This document shows, piece by piece, positions 16,744-25,544 of a DNA stretch of 64,000 nt (the first letter of the stretch is position 1; each line of letters starts with the position of its first letter). Position numbers and translations under genes: made by a program. The notes beneath the pieces are model-generated. The model ran no database searches. It was not told the DNA's origin and was given only the letters and a program-made list of their open reading frames with translations. The stretch spans positions 6,161-70,160 of the forward strand of contig JAEWBT010000136.1 in assembly GCA_023391015.1 (NCBI GenBank), given 5' to 3'. The DNA is from Bacteroidota bacterium. Its GTDB lineage: Bacteria > Bacteroidota > Bacteroidia > Chitinophagales > Chitinophagaceae.

Positions 16744-17580
16744 TCAATGGCTCTTCCGCCGCTGTGCCCGCCGGGCCAGCCACGAGAAAAACACCGGAAC
16801 CAGAAACAGCAGAATACTCAGCACCGAAACAACCGTATCGCCCCAAACGGTGGGGTGATAGCCTTCGGGCACCGGAATTCCGGAAATATGACGGCATTCC
16901 AGATCGCCTTCCAGCCAAATAGAAAACGCCGAACAGGGATAGAAATGGGTGTAAAGCGACAGCAATAATTTGGTTCCCAAAAGCCCAATCACGAGATAAG
17001 CGCAGCGTTCCAGAAACGGAAACCGCTCCATCAGCCGCACAAATCCCTGCGCCACAAACCGCATGGCCAGAATGCCAATAAAAACGCCCAGCCAGATGAG
17101 CAGCAGGTTGCGTGTGTAGGCATTGGCCGCAATCACATTGTCGATGGAGAAGGCCAGGTCCATTACTTCCACCAGCACAATCGTGGACCACAACGGCCCC
17201 AAAGCGCCAACGGTTTTCCGGTAAAGCTTGCTGCGTTTGCGTGGCTCAGCGGCCAGCGTTTCCGGACTTTTCTTTTTGAAGAAATAGCTCAGGGAAAGAA
17301 AAAGCAGATACGCACCGCCCACGGGTTTTGCCCACCAGATGTGAATAAGCCATGCCGCCGCCACCAGGCACAAGCCCCGGAAAATATACGCGCCCAGAAT
17401 GCCGTAGCGCAGCGCCTTTTTCCGGTCTTCCTTGGGCAAATCCAGCACCATGGTGGCCAGCACCGCCGCATTGTCCACCGACAGCAGGCTTTCAATCAAA
17501 ATCAGATTCAGCACCACCAAAAGGCTGGGCAGCGGGTGCGCCTGAATTTGCGCCAGGTATTCGCCTATAGATTCAAACAT
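16744..17580 (-). CDS. TerC family integral membrane protein
   Basis: This is a 278-residue polytopic inner-membrane protein. The two family signatures are present: IESLLSVDNAAVLATMV in the first membrane segment and MDLAFSIDNVIAANAY in the middle. Their acidic and polar residues are thought to bind a metal ion such as Mn2+. Seven or so hydrophobic segments are visible, with a basic cytoplasmic loop (KKKSPETLAAEPRKRSK) in the middle. TerC relatives are linked to tellurium resistance and manganese handling during protein secretion; which applies here is not known. About 25 residues before the C-terminal membrane segment form an unusual extra loop, WLEGDLECRHISG. Confidence 0.88.
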   Translation of the reverse strand: MFESIGEYLAQIQAHPLPSLLVVLNLILIESLLSVDNAAVLATMVLDLPKEDRKKALRYGILGAYIFRGLCLVAAAWLIHIWWAKPVGGAYLLFLSLSYFFKKKSPETLAAEPRKRSKLYRKTVGALGPLWSTIVLVEVMDLAFSIDNVIAANAYTRNLLLIWLGVFIGILAMRFVAQGFVRLMERFPFLERCAYLVIGLLGTKLLLSLYTHFYPCSAFSIWLEGDLECRHISGIPVPEGYHPTVWGDTVVSVLSILLFLVPVFFSWLARRAQRRKSH

Positions 17581-17636
17581 GAAGCGTCAAAGCTAAAGAG
17601 TGGTGTTGGAAAATGATGGATGGCGCTTTTCAACCA

Positions 17637-17663
17637 TAGAGACGCTCAATTTGGGCGTCTCTA
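17637..17663. repeat. TAGAGACGC palindromic element
   Basis: TAGAGACGC (17637-17645) pairs with GCGTCTCTA (17655-17663) across 9 bases. Its ends match those of the elements at 21416 and 24062. It lies just past the 3' end of the M1 peptidase gene. Confidence 0.75.
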
Positions 17664-17670
17664 CAGTAAA

Positions 17671-19608
17671 TCAGGGCCGCAGCAAACGATAGGTTTTTTC
17701 CAATCCTTCCACCCGAAATAAATACACCCCTGCCGGAAGCGCCCGTGCCGGAACCAAAAGCGTAGCGGTGTCGCTCTTTCCCTGAGCCATGATTTTTCCG
17801 GAAATATCCGTTAGCTGCCAAGCCTTCTGCAACGGTAAGCCACTTACCTGCCACGTATCGTTAGCGGGATTGGGATAAACGGAGATAGGGGAAAAATCGG
17901 CTGCACCGGCCACCGAAAGGGCCTGGTTGCGGGAAACAATGCCGCGCCGCTTGATAAGCTGCTCTGCCGGGTCAAGGCGAATGCCCGTTACCGAATCGGT
18001 CATCGGGAAAGAGAAAAGCTGCACCGCCTGTGCGGGAGTCACCCGGCGCACCTGCGGGCCATTTGGGGTATAAAACTCAACCTCAACCGGTATTTCAAAG
18101 AAAGCCACCGATGCCGGTCGCGACGTTGTCTGGCGCAGCTCCACAAATGCCGTTCCGGCGTCATAAGCCCAGGAAGCCGAGTACGTCGGATAGCCTTCGC
18201 CCACCACCCACTGCCGGAAAAAGCTATCGAGCGGCTGGTTATACACGCTTTCAAAAACGGCTTTCAGGTCTTCGGTAGCGGCGTTCTGAAACTTATAGGT
18301 TTGCTGATATTGGCGGCAGGCCGCGAAAAACAAGCTGTCGGTCGGGGCCACATAACGCAGCATATTCGCCACCATTGCTCCCTTGTCATATACCAGCCGG
18401 CTGTCAAACACGCTGTAGGCATTATTCGTATCGCTCACCAGCACGCTGCCGCCCCGCGCCGAGGTAACGCTGGCCGTCTTGATGGCCCGCTCGGCCACTG
18501 CGGCGGCGGGGCCGTTGGCGTGTTCCAGAAAAATCAGCTCACAAAACGACGCAAAGCCTTCCGAAAGCCAGATGTCGCGCCAGGCTTGCTGCGACACGCA
18601 ATCGCCCCACCACTGATGGCCCAACTCGTGCATCGTCACTATCCGTCCCACATTATAACCCAGCGAAGTCATCGTTTGGTGTTCCATCCCACCGCCCAGC
18701 GGCACGAGGCAGTTGCCATATTTTTCTTTGTAGAAAGGATATTTTCCGAAAAGGCCGGAGAACAGATTTAATGCATAGCCCACCGAGTCCAGCGCGTTGC
18801 GGCTTTCGGCGTTGATGCCGGCGGTGTCGTACACAAAGTTTTGGATGCGCATCGTGTCGCCGTCGGCAAACTGCATCGAGTAGGAGCGCTCCGTATAGGG
18901 CGCAACCGCTGCGCTGATAAGGTAATATTTGATGGGCGCACGGTGGCTCCATTCATAACGGGTTTCGGTTGAAGAAACGGGAACCACCGCTTTTAAAACT
19001 CCATTACTGCCCGCTACGGCCCCTGTCGGAACGGTGATGTGAAAATCCGTAGAGTCAATCTTGTCGCGGATGTCCATCTTGCAGGGCCACCATTCGGCGG
19101 CGTAATACATATCGGCCAGCGTGTAAGTAACATTTGTGCCCGACGGCAGGGAAAAATGATTCAAACCTTTTGTAAAAAAGCCGCTGCCGCTCGGCGGTTG
19201 CCCGTGGTAAAACACCTGCGCTGTCAGGGTATCTCCCTGCGAAAGCGGCGTTGGAAGCGTGATTTTCCGGATGTTTCGCCCGCTTGTAGCCACCGGTAGA
19301 TTCTGTCCATTCACCCATACAGAATCAATCGTCAGGGTCGTATCCAGCGTGAAGGCATACGTGGGCAGGGTAGCCGCCGTTACCAGTGCGCGGGTGGTGG
19401 CGTTGCCACTAATGGCGGTCGAAAGGTGCGTGAGCCGCAAGTCCAGCGCCACGTGTTTTACGTCATACCACTCTTCCTCTACCGTAGCCAGGGCTGCTTT
19501 CTGGGCTTTTTGAAAAGTTTGAATTTTCTTTTCTCCACAGCTATTCCCTGTTTGAGCAAAAGACAGAAAAGGCAGCAAGGTGCCGCAGAGAGCGAGACGG
19601 AATTTCAT
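17671..19608 (-). CDS. M1 family metallopeptidase with T9SS sorting domain
   Basis: This is a 645-residue secreted zinc aminopeptidase. The signal peptide ends in FLSFAQ. The N-terminal beta-domain is followed by GGMEHQTM, the counterpart of the GAMEN exopeptidase motif. The zinc site is MHELGHQWWGD (about residue 322) with the third ligand in WLSEGFASF (about residue 349). The last 80 residues are a type IX sorting domain (VYPNPANDTWQVS, LPAGVYLFRV), so the enzyme acts at the cell surface or outside, probably on peptides for nutrition. The length and motif order are normal for Bacteroidota M1 enzymes. Confidence 0.92.
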   Translation of the reverse strand: MKFRLALCGTLLPFLSFAQTGNSCGEKKIQTFQKAQKAALATVEEEWYDVKHVALDLRLTHLSTAISGNATTRALVTAATLPTYAFTLDTTLTIDSVWVNGQNLPVATSGRNIRKITLPTPLSQGDTLTAQVFYHGQPPSGSGFFTKGLNHFSLPSGTNVTYTLADMYYAAEWWPCKMDIRDKIDSTDFHITVPTGAVAGSNGVLKAVVPVSSTETRYEWSHRAPIKYYLISAAVAPYTERSYSMQFADGDTMRIQNFVYDTAGINAESRNALDSVGYALNLFSGLFGKYPFYKEKYGNCLVPLGGGMEHQTMTSLGYNVGRIVTMHELGHQWWGDCVSQQAWRDIWLSEGFASFCELIFLEHANGPAAAVAERAIKTASVTSARGGSVLVSDTNNAYSVFDSRLVYDKGAMVANMLRYVAPTDSLFFAACRQYQQTYKFQNAATEDLKAVFESVYNQPLDSFFRQWVVGEGYPTYSASWAYDAGTAFVELRQTTSRPASVAFFEIPVEVEFYTPNGPQVRRVTPAQAVQLFSFPMTDSVTGIRLDPAEQLIKRRGIVSRNQALSVAGAADFSPISVYPNPANDTWQVSGLPLQKAWQLTDISGKIMAQGKSDTATLLVPARALPAGVYLFRVEGLEKTYRLLRP

Positions 19609-19925
19609 ACAAACACTTTTACGCGTCCAAATTACACCTATTAGCGGGATTGGGGTGTTGGTAAAAGCCGCTTATTTCCGGAAAACAAAGACACCCGTCA
19701 GGTTTCAAAAACCTGACGGATGGCTTTGTTTGCGTGAGGGATAGACCCTTCGTCAAGCTCCCGGTGACAGCACAGCCGAAAGCCCGACCCGAAGGGGCAC
19801 GCCAAAAAAGACGAAAGATAAAAGACAAAAGAGAGGAAGTCGGAGAGGAGAATGCGATTTCCCCTTATAAACGCAAAATGCAAGAATTTTTATCCTGTAA
19901 TCCGGAACGTTTTTAGAATTCTGAG
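19609..19925. other. Noncoding gap with a hairpin and REP-like debris
   Basis: This 317-bp gap holds one TTCCGGAA (19676), the hairpin CCGTCAGGTTT...AACCTGACGG (19695-19719), and a stretch around 19742-19805 (CTTCGTCAAGCTCCCGG) that resembles the REP at 37779. No credible gene was found. The same CCGTCAGG/CCTGACGG stem recurs as the terminator at 60498. Confidence 0.6.
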
Positions 19926-21356
19926 CTATCCGCCCTGCCGCGCAAAAACCTGTTTTAAGCCACCTATGGAAATAAACCGCATCGGGAAGAGTAAAATTCC
20001 GGAAATCAGGCATAGGATGGCCAGGCGCACGGGCCAGGGCAGGGGCAAAAAGGTAGTTCCATACCCAATCATTATTACCAGCAGCGCATACAACACCATG
20101 CTGCCCAGCCACTTGGGCCGGAAGGCCAACCCCGACGTGCGGCTGGCCCAAACGGCATAGGCCGAAGACACCATCCACTGCGTAACCAGCGTGGCCCAGC
20201 CACCGCCGACGCTCTGGTAGCGGCGAATGAAAAATAAATTCGCCATCAGGCTCACCACACATGCCACCGTTGCAATCTGATTCATTTTCCGGAGCTGACC
20301 CGTGGCCGTGAGCAGGGTAGAATACACATGCGTAAGGCAAAAAGCCGGAAAAGCCAACATCAGCAGGGTGAAAATGGGCGCTTCGGCAGGGCCGTGGGCG
20401 GGGTAGAACAAGGTCATGATGGGTTGGGCATAAAAAAGCCCTACACCGGCCACGATAAAAGAAACCGGCAGCAGCAAATTGGCGCTGGTCTCTACCAAAG
20501 GACGAACAGATTTTTTTTCGGCATGAAGCCTGCCAAAAAGCGGCAGCAGCATGGAGGCAAATGTGAGACCAAACATCTGGCCTACATCCAGCAGCCGGTA
20601 GGCAGCAGCATATTTGCCGGCTTCCTCGGCACCCGAAAGGCGCTCAATCAGCATGGCATCGAGCCGCAGGTAAAACGCCATCAGGAAAGAAATCAGCGCA
20701 TAGGGTAGGCTTTCGCGCATGGCCGCCCAAACAGGCTGCAACCGGAGCGTAAACCGGAGCCGCACCGGCGAGAAATGCCGCACCAGCCGCATCCCGATCA
20801 GCAAGGCCACCGCATAACAGCCGATTTGCGCGCCGATAAACCACCGAAGGCTGAACTGCGGAAAACGCAACAGGAACGCACACAGGCCAATCATCAACAG
20901 GCGGTCGGCCACCGAAAGCAAACTGTCGGCTTTAAACTTATGCAGTCCCGAAAGGCAGCTGCGAAAGAAAAGATGCGCCTGCGAAAGGCATTGAATCAAC
21001 AAGACGCCGCCCAGCAACCCCAGCGAAGGGCCACGGTAGCCTAACAAGAGCGCCGCACCGAAAACAACCGTGCAAAACGTGGCCGAAAGCAGCACGCGCG
21101 CCGTCAGCAGCGCGCCCATCCGCTGCGGTAATTGGTCGGGTGCTGCGGCCACCATACGGATGTTATAGTTGGCCAGTCCAAAATCGAGCAGCACGGTGAA
21201 GATAAGCGCCAGATTGACCAGTGCCTGATACATGCCAAAAGACGCCGGGCCTACATGATTTTGCACTGCGCGATCCACGCCCAGTACATAAATCGGCTTT
21301 ACCAATGCATTGACGGCAATGACAAATAAGAGATTGGTAACAAACAAGCGGCGCAC
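19926..21356 (-). CDS. Polysaccharide flippase (Wzx/MATE-like)
   Basis: This is a 476-residue inner-membrane protein with about 12-14 hydrophobic segments spread over the whole length and short basic loops. The N-terminus (LFVIAVNALVKPIYVLGVDR and FGLANYNIRMVA) and the internal YLRLDAMLIERLSG match the oligosaccharide flippase / O-antigen exporter group of the MOP superfamily. These move lipid-linked sugar units across the inner membrane. A GT4 glycosyltransferase lies divergently next to it, which fits surface polysaccharide synthesis. The substrate is unknown. Only one TTCCGGAA copy lies in this gene, and none follows for 3.9 kb. Confidence 0.85.
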   Translation of the reverse strand: MRRLFVTNLLFVIAVNALVKPIYVLGVDRAVQNHVGPASFGMYQALVNLALIFTVLLDFGLANYNIRMVAAAPDQLPQRMGALLTARVLLSATFCTVVFGAALLLGYRGPSLGLLGGVLLIQCLSQAHLFFRSCLSGLHKFKADSLLSVADRLLMIGLCAFLLRFPQFSLRWFIGAQIGCYAVALLIGMRLVRHFSPVRLRFTLRLQPVWAAMRESLPYALISFLMAFYLRLDAMLIERLSGAEEAGKYAAAYRLLDVGQMFGLTFASMLLPLFGRLHAEKKSVRPLVETSANLLLPVSFIVAGVGLFYAQPIMTLFYPAHGPAEAPIFTLLMLAFPAFCLTHVYSTLLTATGQLRKMNQIATVACVVSLMANLFFIRRYQSVGGGWATLVTQWMVSSAYAVWASRTSGLAFRPKWLGSMVLYALLVIMIGYGTTFLPLPWPVRLAILCLISGILLFPMRFISIGGLKQVFARQGG

Positions 21357-21415
21357 GGGAAGGCGAAATTAGGGATAGAGACCAAAGACGATAGACAAAA
21401 GACAAAAGAGAACCC

Positions 21416-21490
21416 GTAGAGACGCGATTCATCGCGTCTGTATAAAAACTGTATAAAAACGGAAGAAGACGCGATGCATCGTGTCTCTAC
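21416..21490. repeat. Composite GTAGAGAC palindromic element
   Basis: The outer ends GTAGAGACGCGAT and ATCGTGTCTCTAC are inverted. Each end also forms its own small hairpin (21416-21439 and 21467-21490). The centre holds the 11-bp direct repeat TGTATAAAAAC twice. It sits between the divergent flippase and GT4 genes, so it overlaps their promoter region. Confidence 0.75.
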
Positions 21491-21501
21491 ATCTCCTTTT
21501 A

Positions 21502-21509
21502 TACTTTTG
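21502..21509 (+). promoter_or_regulatory. -7 box of the GT4 gene (TACTTTTG)
   Basis: An exact TAnnTTTG match 10 bp before ATG 21520. It rules out the earlier in-frame start at 21481. Confidence 0.5.
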
Positions 21510-21519
21510 CGCCCTCATT

Positions 21520-22647
21520 ATGCGCATTGCTGTCAATACCCGTTTGTTGTTGAAAGACCAGTTGGAAGGCATTGGTTGGTACACGTATCAAACACTTTCG
21601 CGCATTGCTGCTGCGCATCCGGAGCATGAATTTATCTTTTTATTTGACCGTCCTTTCGACAACCAGTTTTTGTTCGGGCCCAATGTTACCGGCGTGTATG
21701 CCGGTCCGCCCGCGCGCCATCCGGTGTTGTGGTATCTGTGGTTTGAGGTAACGGTGCCGCGCCTGCTGCGCCGCTATAAAGCCGATGTCTTTCTGTCTCC
21801 TGATGGGATGGGCAGCCTGCACACCAGTGTGCCACAGGTTGTGGTTATCCACGACCTCGCCTTCGACCGGTTTCCGCAACACATGAAGCCTTCTCACCTG
21901 CGCTACCTGCGATATGCCACGCCACGGCTGGTGCAAAAAGCCTGTCGGGTCGTTACGGTTTCGGAGTTTTCCAAAGAAGATATTGCCGCCCGCTATGGCC
22001 TGGACCCCCAAAAAATAATGGTTTCCTGCAATGGAGCGCAAGACCAATATCGCCCGCTGAGCTGGGAAGCGCGGGAAAAAGCAAAAGAAAAATGGGCGGG
22101 CGGCAGCGAATATTTTGTGTATGTCGGGGCGCTGCAACCCCGGAAAAACACCGTGAACCTGCTGCGCGCGTTTGTGCGGTTCAAGAAGCGCCAACGCAGC
22201 GATATGAAACTCATTATTGCCGGAAAGCCCGCCTGGAAGGCCGACGAGATTAATAAGTATCGCGAGCACATGGTTTTCAAAGAAGACGTGATCTGGCCCG
22301 GCTACTGCTCGGTGGAAGACCTGGCCCAGATTATCGGCGGGGCCTACGCAATGGTCTATCCATCTCTTTTTGAAGGCTTTGGCATTCCCATCTTGGAAGC
22401 GTTGCAGTGTGGCGTTCCGGCCATCGTAAGCGACAATTCATCTATGCCGGAAGTAGGCGGCGAGGCTGTCTTGCGCTGCGATCCCACTGATCCGCAAAGC
22501 ATTGCCGATGCCATGCAACTGCTTTTTAAAGACGAAGCCCTGCGCAACAATCTTATTGCCAAAGCGCCGGCGCAAACAGCCAAATACACCTGGGAGCGTG
22601 GGGCCGAAGTGTTGTGGCAGGCTGTGGAGCAGTGCCTTAGAGGCTGA
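21520..22647 (+). CDS. Glycosyltransferase family 4
   Basis: This is a 375-residue GT-B enzyme that transfers a sugar from a nucleotide sugar, with retention of configuration. The N-terminal domain (MRIAVNTRLLL...GIGWYTYQTL) is the Glyco_transf_4 acceptor half. The C-terminal donor half shows YVGALQPRKNTVNLLRAF, PSLFEGFGIPILEALQCG with the EX7E-type pair of glutamates, and AIVSDNSSMPEVGGEA. The enzyme is likely peripheral on the inner membrane. With the adjacent divergent flippase it probably builds a surface polysaccharide or glycolipid. The acceptor and sugar are unknown. Confidence 0.9.
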   Translation: MRIAVNTRLLLKDQLEGIGWYTYQTLSRIAAAHPEHEFIFLFDRPFDNQFLFGPNVTGVYAGPPARHPVLWYLWFEVTVPRLLRRYKADVFLSPDGMGSLHTSVPQVVVIHDLAFDRFPQHMKPSHLRYLRYATPRLVQKACRVVTVSEFSKEDIAARYGLDPQKIMVSCNGAQDQYRPLSWEAREKAKEKWAGGSEYFVYVGALQPRKNTVNLLRAFVRFKKRQRSDMKLIIAGKPAWKADEINKYREHMVFKEDVIWPGYCSVEDLAQIIGGAYAMVYPSLFEGFGIPILEALQCGVPAIVSDNSSMPEVGGEAVLRCDPTDPQSIADAMQLLFKDEALRNNLIAKAPAQTAKYTWERGAEVLWQAVEQCLRG

Positions 22648-22798
22648 CGCCGTTGGAGGCGTTGCCGTTTATTTTCTTAAAGCCCCGCAAGGTGCAACAC
22701 AAACAAGAAATCGTTTCCAACGCCCGAAGGGCTCCAACGTGAAACTCCAACACGAAGTTCCAACGCCATCGGCTCCAACCAAACTACGTTTCAGGCGT

Positions 22799-22806
22799 TA
22801 ATTTTG
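22799..22806 (+). promoter_or_regulatory. -7 box of mqnC (TAATTTTG)
   Basis: An exact TAnnTTTG match that ends 5 bp before ATG 22812, so the mRNA is predicted to be leaderless. Confidence 0.5.
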
Positions 22807-22811
22807 CACCT

Positions 22812-23936
22812 ATGGATTTAGAGTCGTTGTACCGGCGGGCATTAGCTTTTGAGTTTCTCTCCGCCGAGGAAGGCGTTTTTCTGTTTGAAAACGCGCCCCT
22901 GCCCATGTTGATGTATGTGGCCAATGAACTACGCAAAAAGCAGGTGCCGCACGGGAAAGTAACCTGGATTATTGACCGCAACATGAACACCACCAACGTG
23001 TGTGTGGCCAACTGCAAGTTTTGCAACTTCTACCGCATTCCCGGTCATCCCGAAGCCTATATCACCGACCTGCCCACGTATCGTAAAAAAATAGAAGAAA
23101 CCTTTCGCTACGGCGGCGAGCAGCTGTTGCTTCAGGGCGGCCACCATCCAGAGCTGGGACTGGATTATTACGCCGACCTTTTCCGGGAATTAAAAAAAGA
23201 ATTTCCCCAACTAAAACTCCACGCGCTCGGGCCGCCGGAGATTGCCCACATCTGCCGCGTAAGCGGCGTAACGCCGGCCTTTGCCTTGCAAACTCTTAAG
23301 GACGCCGGCATGGATTCCATGCCCGGTCCCGGTGCCGAAATCCTCGACGACCGCGTGCGTCGCCTGATTTCCAAAGGCAAATGCGGTGCGCAGGAATGGC
23401 TCGACATTATGCACGAAGCCCACAAAATCGGGCTCACCACTTCGGCCACCATGATGTTTGGCCATGTCGAAACCATTCAGGAGCGGTTCGAACATCTCGT
23501 AAAACTTCGCGAAGTGCAATCCCGGAAACCCGAAGGTGCCAAAGGCTTTCTGGCCTTTATTCCCTGGACATTTCAGGATGTAGACACCTTGCTGCGCAAA
23601 ATCCGCCGCGCCAAAAACGACACCACACCTGCCGAATACATCCGCATGATTGCCCTCAGCCGCATCATGCTGCCCAATGTGAAAAATATTCAGGCATCGT
23701 GGCTCACCGTTGGCAAGGCAACTGCCCAAATTTGCCTTCATGCCGGAGCCAACGATTTCGGCTCCATTATGATTGAGGAAAACGTGGTGAGCGCCGCCGG
23801 TGCCCCCCATCGCTTCACTGCCCAAGGCATTCAGGATGCCATCCGCGAAGCCGGCTTCGAACCCCAACTCCGGAACCAGCAATACGAATTCCGGGCCATT
23901 CCGGAAACCATCGAAGAGCAGGTGATTGGTTATTAG
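22812..23936 (+). CDS. mqnC: Cyclic dehypoxanthinyl futalosine synthase (radical SAM)
   Basis: MqnC cyclises dehypoxanthine futalosine in the futalosine route to menaquinone, the respiratory quinone of this phylum. The 4Fe-4S radical SAM site is NVCVANCKFCNFYR (CxxxCxxC), preceded by VTWIIDRNMNTTN, which is typical of MqnC and its MqnE/CofH relatives. Other family marks are LLQGGHHPELGLDYY, MPGPGAEILDDRVR and AGANDFGSIMIEENVVSAAG. The 374-residue length fits. MqnE is the main alternative, but the DRN...TTN-C spacing and the start region favour MqnC. No other mqn gene lies in the window. Confidence 0.87.
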   Translation: MDLESLYRRALAFEFLSAEEGVFLFENAPLPMLMYVANELRKKQVPHGKVTWIIDRNMNTTNVCVANCKFCNFYRIPGHPEAYITDLPTYRKKIEETFRYGGEQLLLQGGHHPELGLDYYADLFRELKKEFPQLKLHALGPPEIAHICRVSGVTPAFALQTLKDAGMDSMPGPGAEILDDRVRRLISKGKCGAQEWLDIMHEAHKIGLTTSATMMFGHVETIQERFEHLVKLREVQSRKPEGAKGFLAFIPWTFQDVDTLLRKIRRAKNDTTPAEYIRMIALSRIMLPNVKNIQASWLTVGKATAQICLHAGANDFGSIMIEENVVSAAGAPHRFTAQGIQDAIREAGFEPQLRNQQYEFRAIPETIEEQVIGY

Positions 23937-24170
23937 GGATGAGGGATAGTGGATAGTGAATAGTGAATAGTGTGGGAATTCCCCCCTTCGGGGGCAGGGG
24001 GGCAAGATATGAGAGAAAATTTCTCTTTTGGCAGCAGGGTCAAAAAAGAATAAAGGATTCCGTAGAGACAAGGCATGCCTTGTCTCTACTCGTTTAGGGA
24101 TAAGGCATTGAGGAAATTCCCCCTTTGGAGGCCAGGGGGGCCAAAGGGATTAAGGAAGCGATAGTTTCCG
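23937..24170. other. Intergenic region with G-rich REP hairpins
   Basis: No gene is seen. It begins with a short direct repeat of GATAGTGAATAGTGA type (23945-23972). Two related hairpins follow: TTCCCCCCTTCGGGGG at 23979-24003, and TTCCCCCTTTGGAGGCC at 24117-24142, each followed by CAGGGGGG or CCAGGGGGG. A GTAGAGAC palindrome (annotated separately) lies between them. Such clusters are common in noncoding gaps of this phylum. Confidence 0.65.
24062..24089. repeat. GTAGAGACAAGGCA perfect palindrome, 28 bp
   Basis: GTAGAGACAAGGCA is followed directly by its exact complement TGCCTTGTCTCTAC, with no loop. It shares the GTAGAGAC ends with the elements at 17637 and 21416. Confidence 0.85.
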
Positions 24171-24338
24171 AAAAACCGATCATCAATCCTCAAAAACCGC
24201 TGTTAGTTTCCGAAAAACCGTCGTTAGATTGGTAAAAACCGCTGTTAGTTTCCGAAAAACCCTTGTTAGATGGTCAAAAACCCTCGTTAGTTTCCAAAAA
24301 ACCGCTGTTAGTTTGGTAAAAACTCCCGTTAGGCCTCT
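24171..24338. repeat. 21-bp tandem array B, eight units with phased A5 tracts
   Basis: The units start at 24171, 24192, 24213, 24234, 24255, 24276, 24297 and 24318, each exactly 21 bp. Each begins with AAAAAC. A typical unit is AAAAACCGCTGTTAGTTTCCG. The unit ends vary, with TTTCCG at 24212 and 24254 and TTGGT at 24233 and 24317. Five-base A tracts recurring every two helical turns should bend the DNA in one direction. The array lies between mqnC and the converging aminotransferase gene. Confidence 0.9.
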
Positions 24339-24408
24339 TTTTAGAGAAAGATAAAGTCGCCTATTATAACATCAGAGTGTGAAAACAGTGCTTTCCCGTC
24401 AGTAGATT

Positions 24409-25530
24409 CTAACCCCTTTTAACTTCTTTCAGCTTCTCTGCGGCGGCGCGCAGCGTTTCTTCTTTCTTGGCAAAGCAAAAGCGCAACAGGTTTTGGTTGC
24501 GTTCGTCGTGATAAAAAGCAGATACCGGAATGGTGGCCACGCCATACTCTTTGGTAAGCCATTCAGCAACTTCTTTTTCCGGCTTGTTAGAAATCGCGCT
24601 GTAATCTGCCAATTGGAAATACGTTCCGGCAGCGGGTTCCAGAATGCGAAACGGGGTATCTTTCAGGAGCGAAATCAAAAGATCGCGGCGCGGCTGAAGC
24701 AGGTCGGCAGGCGGCGCGAAATAATCCGGTGAAAGGTATTTAGCCAAAGCCACTTGCATGGGCGTATTCACCGAGAAAGCAAGATATTGGTGGATTTTCC
24801 GGAAATCTTCGGTCAGGCGGGGCGGTGCCACGCACGAGCCAATCTTCCAGCCGGTCGTGTGGGTGGATTTTCCATACGAAAAACACACGAAAGCCCGCTC
24901 CCGCAGTTCGGGAAACTGCAACACCGAAAGATGCTTCCGGCCATCAAAAACAATCTGATCATAAACCTCGTCGGAGATCACATACAGCCCACGCCGCTGC
25001 ACCAGGTCCGCCAGATTCCGGAAATCTTCCGGCTCCCACACCGTACCCGTCGGGTTATGAGGCGTGTTGATAAAAATAGCTTTGGTGCGGGGCGTAAGGG
25101 CGGCTGCAATCCGGTCGAAATCGGGGCGGAAATTTCCGGAAATTAAGGGCACAAAAACAGGCTTTGCCTTTGCCGCCAAGATTGCCGGTGCATACGAATC
25201 ATAGGCCGGCTCCAGCACAATGCATTCTTCTTTGGGATACAGAATGGTTTGCGCCGCCGTGTAGAGTGCATACGTAGCACCGGGCGTGATGGTAACCTCC
25301 TTTGCACCATCCACCGCTACGCCCAGATCCCGGGAAATCTTCCCTGCAATGGCCTGCTGAAAAGCCGGAAGCCCCGCCATTGGCGCATACTGATTGGCCC
25401 CCGATTGAATGGCTTTGGTCACAAACGACGCCAGTTTGCCATCAATCGGGAAATCCGGAAAACCCTGTGCCAGATTGATAGCGTCGTGTTGAGCTGCCAG
25501 GGCAGACATGTGCGAAAAGATGGTTAGCAT
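24409..25530 (-). CDS. Class I/II PLP aminotransferase (methionine/kynurenine type)
   Basis: This is a 373-residue cytosolic aminotransferase of fold type I. It has the N-terminal INLAQGFPDFP, the cofactor asparagine in FINTPHNPTG, the aspartate in YVISDEVYDQIVFDG, and the Schiff-base lysine in SYGKSTHTTGWKIG. This combination matches the YbdL/kynurenine aminotransferase group, which acts on methionine and other large side-chain amino acids, for example in methionine salvage. I chose ATG 25530 (MLTIFSHMSALAAQHD) because a -7 box lies at 25545-25552, between it and the alternative start at 25668. Three TTCCGGAA copies are inside the gene. Confidence 0.9.
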   Translation of the reverse strand: MLTIFSHMSALAAQHDAINLAQGFPDFPIDGKLASFVTKAIQSGANQYAPMAGLPAFQQAIAGKISRDLGVAVDGAKEVTITPGATYALYTAAQTILYPKEECIVLEPAYDSYAPAILAAKAKPVFVPLISGNFRPDFDRIAAALTPRTKAIFINTPHNPTGTVWEPEDFRNLADLVQRRGLYVISDEVYDQIVFDGRKHLSVLQFPELRERAFVCFSYGKSTHTTGWKIGSCVAPPRLTEDFRKIHQYLAFSVNTPMQVALAKYLSPDYFAPPADLLQPRRDLLISLLKDTPFRILEPAAGTYFQLADYSAISNKPEKEVAEWLTKEYGVATIPVSAFYHDERNQNLLRFCFAKKEETLRAAAEKLKEVKRG

Positions 25531-25544
25531 AAGTTGATAAAATG

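Noticed and set aside
22648..22798. Repeated CTCCAAC words between the GT4 gene and mqnC
   Set aside because: Spacings of 13-18 bp are irregular and copies few; probably REP debris rather than an array or operator.
24171..24338. Possible CRISPR array
   Set aside because: Units are contiguous with no spacers, 21 bp long and degenerate, and no cas gene is present in the window.
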